A stretch of 64,000 nt of DNA from Blastomyces gilchristii SLH14081 (lineage: Eukaryota > Ascomycota > Eurotiomycetes > Onygenales > Ajellomycetaceae). Location of the stretch: assembly GCF_000003855.2 (NCBI RefSeq), contig NW_003101679.1:4363393-4427392 (forward strand), in the 5' to 3' direction. Below are positions 20,671 through 31,928 of the stretch, piece after piece (positions within the stretch are counted from its first letter, which is position 1; each line of letters starts with the position of its first letter). Under the pieces are notes generated by a model, which was not told the origin of the DNA, ran no database searches, and worked only from the letters and a program-made list of their open reading frames with translations. A program made the position numbers and the translations under genes.

Positions 20671-21977
20671 CTACCGATTCCCAGCACTGGAGTTTGATGA
20701 TGTAGGACTGGCCGCTCTTCCTCCGGACGCAGTTAGATTAGTAGGACCAGCACCGACCGACTGTCCAAGGGTCGGTAGGTCAGCGCTAGGATAAACGGCC
20801 CAGGCAATAAATAGGAGTGGAATTGGGGCAGGGCGGCGCTGTAACCTCCGATGCCCTGTCAGAGTAATCAGACAGCGCAACGCCGGTGGGATCCAAAGTA
20901 GCGAAACGGGATTTCAAATTTGTGAAGTCCGGGTTGACAGGGGTGGGGGTGCCGCGACGGGAGAAGCCGTCGAGGGCTGAAGGGTTAGATGTATCGCCCT
21001 CGGGCACCTTGCCATAGGTGATTAGCCCGTAGTTATTCAACTCCTCTATCCACTCGTACACCAATGCGCCAGACCAGGTGCCTGTCATTTCCGGCCCAAG
21101 GATGGTATTGAGGTCGTCGAAATCTCGTGGTCGGACCGTGTTGCAGCCAGTTTCTGAAAAGAAAATCGGAACCGGGTATCCCGCTGCTTGGTTTTGCAGG
21201 TTGGCATAGCTGGAGATTTCAAATGTTGATTCACCGCACCATTCGTACGTGTTGAGGCAAAGGAGTCTAATCTTTCAGATTCATCTTCCCGGCAAACCAG
21301 CCGGTAATCCTTCGAGTCGCGATAGGCCCCGATATCTCGAGCCGCAGCTAGGAAATACGGGCTTGCAGCGGAGTCATTCGCTACGGTAAAAACCTCGCTG
21401 CCCACAAAAACTCCGGCCGTGTTTCCGTACTTCTGTAATTCGTCAAGGGTCAATTTGAACGCGTCGACCTGCTTCTGACTCCAAATAGGGGATTGCTAAT
21501 TTGGCACAAGGGGTATTTAGATAATTTGTCAGCGCTTTTTGGTCTACCAAGTAAAGATCTCTTATGTACAACTTATTCCCTGGAATCTTGCTAGTTAATG
21601 GAATATACCTCTTCAATTTGGGTTGGAAAGTCATCCAAGTCCACAAACAAGTATATCCCTGCATCCGCCAACGCTTTCATGCACTCATCGGGATCTCCAT
21701 TAGGGTCAACATGATAGACGCGTATAGCATTTGCACCCAGCTCCTTCATCAATGAAGAGTCCAGTTTGCACTGTTCGGGGTCCACAAGGGGATCGTGAAG
21801 AGTGAGCCGGTACGCAATTTCTATCAGTCAAAAAGCTAGCATCAGCTCATCAATGAGATAGTTGACGAAAAACTGCTGGCCCTCCTCATTGAAAAACTTT
21901 GAGCCTATAGCAGAGAGCTTCGATATTGCAGAGATATTATGTACCGGCAATAGTAGCCATAGGTATGCCCCCATCAT
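20671..21977 (-). pseudogene. Decayed GH72 beta-1,3-glucanosyltransferase (GEL/GAS family)
   Basis: Intact relatives are GPI-anchored cell-wall enzymes that elongate beta-1,3-glucan. Starting at ATG 21977, a signal peptide (MMGAYLWLLLPVHNIS) runs into GSKFFNEEGQQFFV. Then come a small intron-like gap (21821-21866) and IAYRL...DPLVDPEQC...GANAIRVYHVDP...DECMKALADAGIYLF. A second intron, 21496-21608, joins QIEE to QSPIWSQKQVDAFK. Lesions: the intron-1 junction I can place does not keep frame; the catalytic GNE motif reads GSE (VFVGSEVF); about 21 residues normally containing VGYSAAD are missing in frame at about 21295; one base is lost at about 21258; and another shift at about 20815-20835 precedes ADLPTLGQ. 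The second catalytic Glu (FFSETGCN) remains. The tail stops at 20671, before a GPI signal. Confidence 0.75.
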
Positions 21978-24900
21978 AGCTCCGAAGGAAGAGCTACGGT
22001 TCCACATTGTGTTCGATTCTCGATAAGCTATAGAAGAAGCAATTGATGAGAATCCAGGGTATCGAAACTGATTAAGGAACGACTGAAATAGATGTATTCA
22101 ACCACCCCCGGCTCAATTGTAGCTTCTTAGCAAACAGATCCCCAGGAATCCTTGTAGGAACATGCAATTCTGCTGAAGAACAGAAGATGAAACGAGCGCG
22201 CAGGGGGATAGATTGCAGAAATACAATCAAGAGAGAGGGATACATAATGGAAACGATGGACGATAAGGAGTTAAAATAAAAGAGCAAAGACAGTCAGCAC
22301 GCGTAGAGACGGGACAGACACTGTTGTCATCCTGGGGAGCCTTGAATTTGATCTCATTACCGCAGAATCGTACCTCAATCATTCAGGTACACACACACAC
22401 ACACACAGGCCTCAGCCCTAGATCTTACATAGTCCATGACGTTGAGGACTCGCAGAGGCTTCGAAATATATATCCGAATAAACGCTCGCAATCGCAATCG
22501 CATTCCCCCCTATTTTTTTTTTCCGGATGGCATCTCAGCCAACGAACAAAACGGCCAGCACTGGTAGTAGCCAGTCATGCAATATGCTCAGATATCGCCA
22601 TTTCGCTTACCTTAACGCTGACGGAAAAAAATAACAATCGCTGAGACTTGGTTCGATAGTTAAAGACCGAGTAAGCCAAGTTTCTATTCAGCTGAAGACC
22701 AGGGGTATTGACTTCTTTTTAACTGGTCTTTTGTTCGAGGTATTAAAGTCATTTGCAATGTGTCATACCAACGCAAATAGTGTACATGTATGTAAAGCCA
22801 TATAGGTTGCTGTACATGTACATACATAGATAGTTATATCAGAAATAGATTGCGATAAATAGTTTAAGGTTATAAAAATAAGGTTGATATGCTGGTTTTC
22901 ACAATAGTTAAGTAAGTTATTTAGTTGAACTAACGAGTTTTGCGCCGGATTCGAGTCTTTGCCGCCATGGAACCAAACAAAGAGCTGTGAGAATGAAAAA
23001 TAGGTGTGCAATCCGATTCTTTTCTTCTTACACACGGATATATAACTAACCTGTTATTTCTCCGACCCTGGCGATCTACGAGCTGACGAACTACCGAAAT
23101 GTTGAAGCCGGGTACCATACCAACCTACCTACCTCTCTCTCTATTATAAGTGAAAGAGTTACATGGTCAATTTTTTGACGATGGGTGTGCTTTTTGTCCA
23201 CTGAACTCCGTCTATACTTCCGTGATACCTATGCAGAAGGGCTCTATCTTCCTATTATTACAAACACATGACGACTCCAAGGTTGATATTCGTGTGGATT
23301 AACTTTACTCTTGCAGATGGATTAGTGAGAAAGCGCAGAATGAACCCAGTTTGTTATACATTTGATTAAAGCTGTGGTGATAAGAGATCAAGATCCGGGT
23401 GCGACGAACAGTGATGAAGACGAAACCCGCTTTTTGTCCTTTACGCCCCCTCCTGAAGAAGAATCTAGAACATTAACTATACACGCCAATGTTTATAGAC
23501 TAGAGTACTTCAATCTTGTTTCCTCCCGTTCCATTCCCGCAGCGTTTCAGCCTGGATATGATAAACAAGGGCACCCACCCTCTTTTGTCACCCTGAAACA
23601 GTGCCCCGTCTATCTATACCGCGATACCTGTTTCCAATCACCATGTACAGTACAGTCAGTACATACATGGTTACTGACAGGATAATACATTCCTAGTCAC
23701 GCTGTAGGAGAACGAGCGCACTAGGTCAACTAGCCAGATAGACCGATAGACCCGGCCATGGACTTTTCTACAACCTCTTCTCTGAGCTGGGTATTACGTG
23801 TGAGAGATAAAACTGCATGCTAGGGCGCCTACTAAGCAGAAGGCTAGCTCCGATCAAAGCAAAGCCATGCAAGATGAAATGATAATGATATCCGTTCATC
23901 TATGAAAGAGCATCTGGGCCGGCCGCTAGGCCTCTCCGCGATCATCTCATCTTATCATATCCCCAACAACCCACACTTCAGAGAGAGTAAGTATGTACCA
24001 TGCATGAGGATGGATGGGGGCTGCGATGTAGCTTAGTGGTGCATAAATTGCGTAGATACCAAGTTTTTTTCAGCCCCGCAGATGGTGGATTTTCAACTTT
24101 CAGGAATAGTTGCTGCGGTGGTAGGGGGGCGGGGAACCCCCGAATAATCCTGACTCTTTGGCTAGGTATCACACGGCCAAACATCCATAAGCTCAGCTCT
24201 TTAGATAGCATGTGTCGTTGGCTCAAAGTCGAGGGCACGACATGAACCTAATCAGTCGGCATTCTCGAAGCCAGACCAATCCCGATTGGTTCAAAAGGGC
24301 ATTGCTGGCCTGAGAGGGAGGTTTATGGGAGTGGGAATGCATAGTTGGAATTTAGCTCATTTACATATCAAGGTGTATATGGCTCAGCTGTTATCTGTGA
24401 TACTCCAGCGGATCTCCGTGGAAAGACCAGAACATTTTTCGAGGAGTTGAAGGTGTCTGCTAGACTACTCCGTATACGCAGTTTCAATGATAGTGTCTAT
24501 CACGCGGGAAGAGGGGATAAAGGGTGCTCTCGTTCGCTCGCTCGCTGAGACCGACCAATATTGGATATGAGCTCGGCCGTCTATATCCTTTTCCATTGAA
24601 ACCTCAAATGGCATTTTGCTCAAGCGTCAAGACTAAAAATAGTGATATAGATGATCTGCGGCGCATGTTTCCCAGCTTTGAACCGCTTTTTTAGTTTTAT
24701 CTTGAGGTATGGATGTACAGTAGCTGACCCCTAGATTAATTTCTCTCTATTTCCTAATATTGAAACCCAGCCGTCAAAACCAATTTAGGTTCAAATTTTA
24801 TGACGAAAGTGGAGGAGAAACGATGTGTTTTGATCGGGAAAGAAACAAGCGCATCTTCGGCTCATCGGAGGGCTGAGGGCTGGCATTAATTGGTAGTTAC

Positions 24901-26250
24901 TCAAGGTTCCCTGTGAACTAGATACAGCCTTGCGCGTCCCTTCCCCTCGCCCCTCGCCCTCCGATTTTGGTTGATGGAGTCGGCTCAATTACCCTGCATA
25001 AACGGTCAATAAAAATAAATAGAAAAAAGGGGGAAAAAAAAAACGATAAACTGGAAAGGTGAGGGTGATGCGACGCCAATCTCGGTAAACGTTCTCCGCG
25101 CGGCGGCGCACATGCGTTGCGATCTGGATCCTGATCGACGGGACGACGGCTTTCCCCCACTTTCTCAACAATTGGACAATTTTACATGGTCGCTCCGGTT
25201 GGTCTGGTCTCTGTTCAGAGCGCGCTTCTTTTTTGGCATCGATGATGGTTGTAGCCAAGCCATCTCCGGTGCACACGCGAAGCGCAGCCTAGCTATCAGT
25301 CCACACAGCCTAGCCTGTCCAAGGAACCAGCTGCCATGGATGATTTTCCAAAATCTTATTATCTAGCGAATCATGTGTGCATTTCCCCTCAGTTCCCAGA
25401 GTAGCGCACTTGTTTGGCTGGACAAAAATGAAATATCAAGTCCATTATTGGCTGGAGCGTTGGCCTTCGCGACCTGAAAAATGTTTTTGCGAACCATCAC
25501 ACCCAAAAAGAACTTGAAGCCCTGAAGCTGGCGACAGTGAGGATGCGCGGCAGAAGCTAAGTAATGGATCTTGAGCCATATACCCAGCCACATCGCTTTG
25601 TTCCTTGATGGAATTTTGTGTCACTCTATCCATCCATGGGGTTTGACACGGTATTTCAACTGTTCATTGTTACCGATTATTATTGTTTTTCTCATGAAGA
25701 CGAACCCCGACGACCTCTTTGCGAGGGGCGTGTGTCCCGGGAAAAAGGCACCCTAGATTCTTGGCAGTACGATGGGTGGTCATGGTCGTTTCAAGTATGG
25801 TACTGTATGCCGCGCACCCCTGGATATGCTGAGGGCTTATCAGAAGCAAAGGTGGGCTTCCGAAATGCTGTACCCTCCTGGACCATATGGCCATATGGCT
25901 TTCCAGCGGTCTTCGACTGAAAGGGCGTGTCTTCAAACATGAACCAAATGCAAATCACCGGGTTCACCGCCGTGTCCGCAGCCACATCCACGGTGAAGCA
26001 AAAGCTGAATCCCAGCCATGGTAACATCGTCGCTTTGTGTGGTACGAGTTCAAACCTCTTTCCTCTTGTTCCTCCCGCTCCCTGGGCTCTTAGCAAATGG
26101 CGAGCTGAGCCAGATTGTAAGATCTGGTTGGTTACCTGCTCGTGCCTCATGCAGATGAGCTGGTCGTCGGTCGAGGTACACGACCGTAACCGTCCCGAGC
26201 ATGCGGGCGGTTGATGCATGCTTGCGCTAGGTCTGGGTGCCACTGACATA
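21978..26250. other. Gene desert, part 1
   Basis: AT-rich DNA with only short open frames lacking family features. It holds a CA microsatellite at about 22388-22407, one TACGGAGTA-class motif at 24466-24474 and a short GCTC/GTTC repeat at about 24529-24546. Two overlapping frames at 25571-25936 and a 152-codon minus frame at 25791-26249 were inspected and not accepted. No RNA gene recognised. Confidence 0.4.
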
Positions 26251-26268
26251 ATTTCTCAGCTAGGCTCC

Positions 26269-26269
<1 letters not shown>

Positions 26270-26301
<32 letters not shown>

Positions 26302-26336
26302 ACACACATACACACACACATACACACAAACACAAA
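26270..26336. repeat. CA dinucleotide microsatellite with TA interruptions
   Basis: About 67 bp of CACA repeats interrupted at intervals by CATACA units. Open frames through it on both strands (poly His/Thr, poly Val/Cys) are artefacts of the repeat. Confidence 0.9.
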
Positions 26337-27923
26337 ACACACCGTGCCGTGCGTCTATTTTCTCTATCAAGAACCGCCAAACAAGAGGTCCAGGAGGACG
26401 AGAGTTAAGTCCAGCGGATGAAGAGGGAGAAAAGGAAAAAGGAAACGAAGCAGCAGCGGAAGTAACCGAGAGTTGGCGGCGGCTGCAACAGGGATGAACC
26501 CATGTAACAAAAGGAGATCTGTGCGCTTGTTCGCTTCGTATCTGCCCTTTGGGCTTGACATGTTTGCTTTTTCCTTGTTGCATCAAAAATTCTCGTGAGC
26601 CGGGTGCCCGGGACAAAAAAAAGATATCTGCTGGGAATTACATGTATTTTGGCTGACTGCGTATTGCTGAGAGAACGATATCCCCGGATGCATCCGGGAG
26701 GTCGCAAGTGCAGATGAGCAATAGTGCGTCTGCTTGTTGAGAACGTTGCATGACAAGCTGGAAGAACGGCCATCTTCATCATCAAATAACAAGCAGGTAT
26801 TTTTCGCCTGTCATAACTGACTGCTGCTCTCTCTCAAAGTGGATCAGAACTTCCTCTCGATGTAGAAGAGGAATTGAGCTTCCACCTGTGAAATCGACTT
26901 ATTGAGCAGGTTATTCGCTCAGACCCTTCCATCTTTTATCACAGCGCAAGCTCTCATTTTCATCAGATGAGTGTTGCTTGAGCTTCGCTTCCAATTCAGG
27001 CGATGTTCCATTCAGCTAAACTTTGTTGTAATGTAAGTTACTTGATTGACAGTTCGCTTGAAATCCTCCTCTAGTGTGAGCTTTTCCGCTGCAGGCTAGG
27101 TATTATTGGGAGTACTTCCATCAATTTTTCTCCTCCTATTCCTTACTTCATCGGCATTCATGGAAAATCAAAAGTGATTACTGAAGTAAAAGGTCATATC
27201 TATTGAGGTAGTTACAACACCTGCTAATTCTTTATTGTGCATAGACCTGGTAGAGTAGAGTGGCAAAAAAAAAAAAAAAAAAAAAAAAAGACGACCTTGA
27301 AAAATCCTCATTGGCCAGTTATTCTGCTTTCTTCTATCTAGAGACCTCTCAACTGCTAGTTAATAAATAAATAACAATCTTTCATGCAATCTATTGTATT
27401 TAAAATCTCATCACTATTATTTCGCACATATCAACAAACCCTCACAAGCTTGGCTCATCAAAGCAGTAGTTTGCAAAGGCTGGGTGAGTCATTCTTGGAA
27501 GATATATTCAATTGCCTTATCAAGGTTCGATTTGCGGCCAGAACCTCGCTTCCAACTTGACTCGAAAGAGAACTAACCTAACTCCATTTCAAAGCTTATT
27601 GAAGCTCGTGCCATTGCCAAGTTTTATCTTTTTATATCTATATTTTTTTTTCTTTTATAAACTAGTTATTCTTATCTTATTTTACAAACCAATCCCACTC
27701 CCAGCTTCCTAGCTGGGTCGTTTCGTATCACATAATTCAGGTTTTTTTTTTTTTTCTTTTTTGGAAGCCCTTCTATGCTCCGTATGTGGTGGACGCGGGC
27801 TGGCCCTCCCTCCCAGACAATCCCGCCTGGCCATAGCTCATTCCCTGAAAACTTACATGGTCCCGTTGGGCCTGTCCTGTTAATGCTTATTAAGAGTGGA
27901 GTGGAGTGAAGTGGAGTGGAGTT
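26337..27923. other. Gene desert, part 2
   Basis: No supported gene. Contains a 25-nt poly-A run at 27265-27289, poly-T-rich tracts at about 27643-27650 and 27741-27755, and GGAGT-rich short repeats just before 27923. Confidence 0.4.
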
Positions 27924-27969
27924 GGCAATGGCAATGGCAATGGCAATGGCAATGGCAATGGCAATGGCA
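27924..27969 (+). repeat. GGCAAT hexanucleotide tandem repeat
   Basis: About 7.7 perfect copies of the hexamer GGCAAT, preceded by imperfect GTGGAGTG-type pentamer repeats from about 27896. It is non-coding in context. Confidence 0.95.
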
Positions 27970-30900
27970 GGCAGGGAGGCAAAATATCATATATGTTGAA
28001 ATAGATACCCGCCCACAGGAACAGGGGAGAATCTGGGATTGATAATGGATGCATGGAGGGGCGGGGTGGGGTCGGGACGACGATGACGACGACGAAACCG
28101 GCGTCTGCTGCTGCTGCGACTAGACCTTGTCAATCATGAAAAGTTGCAAGGGAAAGTGGAAAGTGGGAAACTGTGAAGTTCCATGGGGGAGGGGAGGGGG
28201 ACTTTATTTATTATTAACCCGCTGGATTTTGTAAGCATGTGAGTAATGTATGTAGCCTTGTATGTAGCCTGTACTCCGTAGTCAGGAGAAAGAGCTCTGA
28301 TTTGTTCAATTTGGTCAACTTGTTTCTGTTCAACTCCGGTCCTCATTCCTAATTTTGGAATTCCTGAGGGCAGTAATGTATGCTCTGTATGCTCTGAATA
28401 ATGAATCCCAAAGGAAATTGGTAGGGAGTAGAATGGCCTGTGGGGGAGCAATAGGCGGTCTGAGAGGGCCGCATTAATATATATGTTCAAACTACTCTGT
28501 ATACCACTGGAAGATATAATAAGAGGTGCCGGAAACACATCCATTATACATTTAACAGTTTGGAAGATTATGAGTAGAGGAATTGGAAATGCACTTTCAA
28601 CTCCTGGTCACCTGCCTGATAGACTCATATTCTCATCTTGTTGCTCTGAATTGTATTTGCTTCTTGTCTTTTTCTAGGCATTGATATTTACACCGTGGTC
28701 TGATGATGATATACAGTACAATACAACCATCCACCTACTAACATTGACAGAGGAGAGAGGAGAGTAGAATATCTAATCTACTATTGTTCACTTTTCATCT
28801 GTTTGAGGCCGTGAAGCTGGGTATAAAGTTAGCCGACGCCACATTTATATAACTAACTACCTAGGAATTAACAAAGACACCGAGACTCTCGGACGGATGT
28901 TGATGTACATTACTATACGGAGTAGAGATTCTTCAAATGTCATCTGCCACGGCGTAAATTTTTAGAGAGCTTCTAGAGGCCATCATCGTGTCATAGATAA
29001 GTGATCTCCGGGTGCTACTGTTCTGCTATGTCATGAGAGGAATTGTGAGCATCATTGTACAGTAGTTACGTGTAGAAGCTCTCCTCCGAAAACACTGCCA
29101 AGTGTCATGTCGCCTCCTCCATACTTAGCTAGATAACTTATCTATCATGATGGGAAGGAAGGTTTTGAAAAGCAAAAGTCTGGGAAAAGTATCTTCACGG
29201 CGTTTGGTTGCCGAGGGCAAAGATCCTTGTATAAACAGTAACTAACTAACTCTAGTTAACAAGTCCAATCAATTTTGACAGCAGTGCAAAGAGTACCAAG
29301 ACATTGTTTTTGACAGATGTCAATGCTCCAGCCTTACCCATTCAATTATTATATCAAGGCATTTATCCCTGAAATAAAAGGAAGAAAAATAAAAATATAA
29401 AAAATAAATCAGGTATCCGTCCGGGGGGGGAACCAAAGAAAAAAGAAAAAGTTCAAAAATAACAATTGTGGAGCCCCGTCAGTGCGGTTAATAGTGTTAA
29501 ATAAGCATATAACTAAAAAGCGGCGGGAGAGTTTAAAAGCTCTTTACTGCTTTTGCCTCCCGCGAAACGAAAAAAAAAAGGGCTAGACGGGGAGATCCAT
29601 GTTATATAGATGATAGAAGATGGAAGTTCATCCATGGATGTTGGATGTTTTTTGGCTGCCCACTTTCGACCGAAGATTACCCTTTCAATCTCCGGTTCCA
29701 GAGGTTTTGTTTCGGTTGGGTTGGGTTCCGGCTCAGTTCAAGTTGTTTTTTCTTCTTTTTTCTTCTTTTTTTCTTTTTTTCTTTTTTTTCTTTTTCTTTT
29801 CTTTTCTTTTTTTTTTTTTCCCTTAGACTTTTGAGTGTATTTTATGTTAATTGAAAAATGTGGTTGGCACCTGTGAACATGCTTTTTGAGACCAAAAGAA
29901 GGCATCGCTGCATATAAGCTACTTGGTGGCTGGCTTTTCTTTTGCTATTTTTTCTTTCTTTTTCTTTTTATGTTTTTTGTTCATAATTCTGTGCATTGCT
30001 TCATATCTACTCTGTACTCCGTACAGACTTAAACTGTCATACAGGAACATCAGAATAAATAAATAACAATAATTAAAATAGCTCCAGTCAGACCATGCAA
30101 AATTACACAGACACATAAAGATAAAATGAGCAGTGCACACAAACAACAACAGCAGCAGCAGCAGCAGCTACCACAACAACCATAGCAATAATAATAATAA
30201 TGAAAGCACATACAGATAACAAACAACCCTTTAATTTTGATGTCCCCACGGCGGAACCGGTGTCAGTTGCGGGTCTTCTGGGCGGGCGAAAATCTAGACT
30301 GGTCTGTCTCGACGGCTTGTTTCGGTAACTCTGCCTGGCCGCCAGAGCCAGCCGACCGGTCACGTAAACCGAATAATTACAGGCACAACGTTTCAACATT
30401 TCAGCTAGAGAGAGGGAGAGGGAGAGACAACAACATATTTCTCCACCCCTCGAATCATGCGAATAACTACGCTGTACGCTGTACAGAGTACAGAGTAAGT
30501 AAATAAGAATAATAGTAGCCTCTCCGGGCCCTTGCGGGTACAGCGTACGGAGTAGTCAAAAACAGCAGCCTAAGTCACCGCCACGATGATCCACCGGCGG
30601 AAGACCTCTCTGGGTTACTCTGTCGGGCCTAGGGGGATGCAGGGGCGGCTGGCGGCAACGAGGCTTATCCTGATAGTCGCAATAATAAGAATAATAATGT
30701 GCATGAAGAAATGCTAGCTCTTCCTTCTTCCAAGGGGGGAGGGGGGACTTACAACAAACAAGACAGATTATTGTTATTCTTAGATTTTTATTAGCTGCAG
30801 CGGAATTTATGATTTGTACTCCCGTATCCAAATCGCAATGAACAGAGCGACGACCGGCGGCTGAGGAGGAACTAGTTAGTTAAACGTACGTTACTAGGAA

Positions 30901-31048
30901 CTACATACATAATACTCCATAGAGTAGACCGAACGACCGGGTTGTTGTGTTTCTGTTTCTGTTGCATACCAATAAGTTACCATTATTGATACCGTACCGT
31001 CCCGCTGATCTCCGCCTGTGCTGCCCGATTCTGCCGCCGCCGCTCGTG
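27970..31048. other. Gene desert, part 3
   Basis: No supported gene. Holds four TACGGAGTA/TACTCCGTA motifs (28272, 28916, 30015, 30546), a strongly polypyrimidine T/C tract at about 29743-29821, AGC and AAT triplet runs at about 30146-30200, and GAGAGG repeats at about 30408-30427. It probably contains the distal promoter of the gene that starts at 31929, but this is inference. Confidence 0.4.
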
Positions 31049-31220
31049 CCAGACTTTGCCAGACTTTGCCAGACTTGCTTGCCAAGACTTGCTCGCTAGC
31101 CTCTTTTTGCCCTCTTTTTGCCCTCTTTTTTGCCAGACTCCTTCTTGCCAGACTCCTTGCCAGACTCCTTGCCAGAACTCTCGCCTAACTCTCGCCTAAC
31201 TCTCGCCTAACTCTCGCGTG
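31049..31220 (+). repeat. Cascade of four different short tandem repeats
   Basis: Consecutive repeat tracts with different but partly related units. They are CCAGACTTTG (three copies from 31049), CTCTTTTTGCC (about three copies from about 31100), a TTGCCAGACTCC-type unit (about three copies from about 31131), and ACTCTCGCCTA (three copies from about 31177). The units share TTGCCAGACT. The tracts lie 0.7-0.9 kb upstream of the ATG at 31929. Confidence 0.85.
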
Positions 31221-31764
31221 GCCCAGGTCCGGTCTGGGCCAGGCCATCTGTCGCCTCTTCTACTTCTACTTGTTACATGTACTTCTTCCTCTCCTTACTT
31301 CTTCTTCTCGACAACCTCATTCATCCTCTCCTCCATCCTCAGTCTGCATTTGTCTTCCCCAATTTCCTCTCCTTTGCTTCTCCTCCCTTCTCTTCACGCA
31401 CGCCTGCTCCTAGCTATCTCTCCACCACTACTTGTGTCCATTCCTCGACCAGCTTGTTTTGACGGCTCATAGCTTCACCTCGCTAGTCCATTTCTCCCCC
31501 CCCCCTCCATTCCCTCTAGAAATCTCCATTTCCCTCCAGTTTCTCCGCCCTTCTGTCTCATCTGCGATATCTCTCCAGCTTCACAAGCGGGCCTCGAAAA
31601 CATCCTTTCAAAACGTTTGGTGGTTCTAGACCGTTTCGTTTCCGTTTCACCGCGTTCACTTCGCATGCTATCGTGCTGTACGCCTCGAGCTTTGTGTGTT
31701 TCGACCAGCGGCCTGCGCGAATTGTCGTTCGAATTAGCTGCTTGATTAACTTCTCGGCTGTCTG
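31221..31764. promoter_or_regulatory. Pyrimidine-rich putative leader/promoter
   Basis: Strongly C/T-biased on the plus strand (about 31250-31560), as is usual around transcription starts and 5' leaders of filamentous fungi. No gene seen. Assigning it to the gene at 31929 is inference. Confidence 0.4.
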
Positions 31765-31827
31765 CTACTGTCTACTGTCTACTGTCTACTTGTCTACTTG
31801 TCTACTTGTCTACTTGTCTACTTGTCT
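31765..31827 (+). repeat. CTACTGT then TTGTCTAC tandem repeats
   Basis: Three copies of a 7-mer CTACTGT run directly into about five copies of an 8-mer TTGTCTAC, about 100 bp before the start codon at 31929. The unit length changes by one base at 31785-31790, as expected if the second array grew from a slipped variant of the first. Confidence 0.9.
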
Positions 31828-31928
31828 GGACCTCAAAGCAAACCCCCGTTCTTGTCAGCTGGTTCGCAGGAGTCCGCGAAATTCTCTCCGTCGCCCTCCC
31901 GCCCAGAATACATACCTTCCTTGTGTGA

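Noticed and set aside
25571..26249. Overlapping plus (25571-25920) and minus (25791-26249) frames in the desert
   Set aside because: They overlap antisense, lack family motifs and have no start context or introns supporting either.
26260..26616. Cys/Val-rich frame through the CA repeat
   Set aside because: Artefact of the dinucleotide repeat.
29610..29854. Phe/Ser-rich frames
   Set aside because: Produced by the T/C polypyrimidine tract at about 29743-29821.
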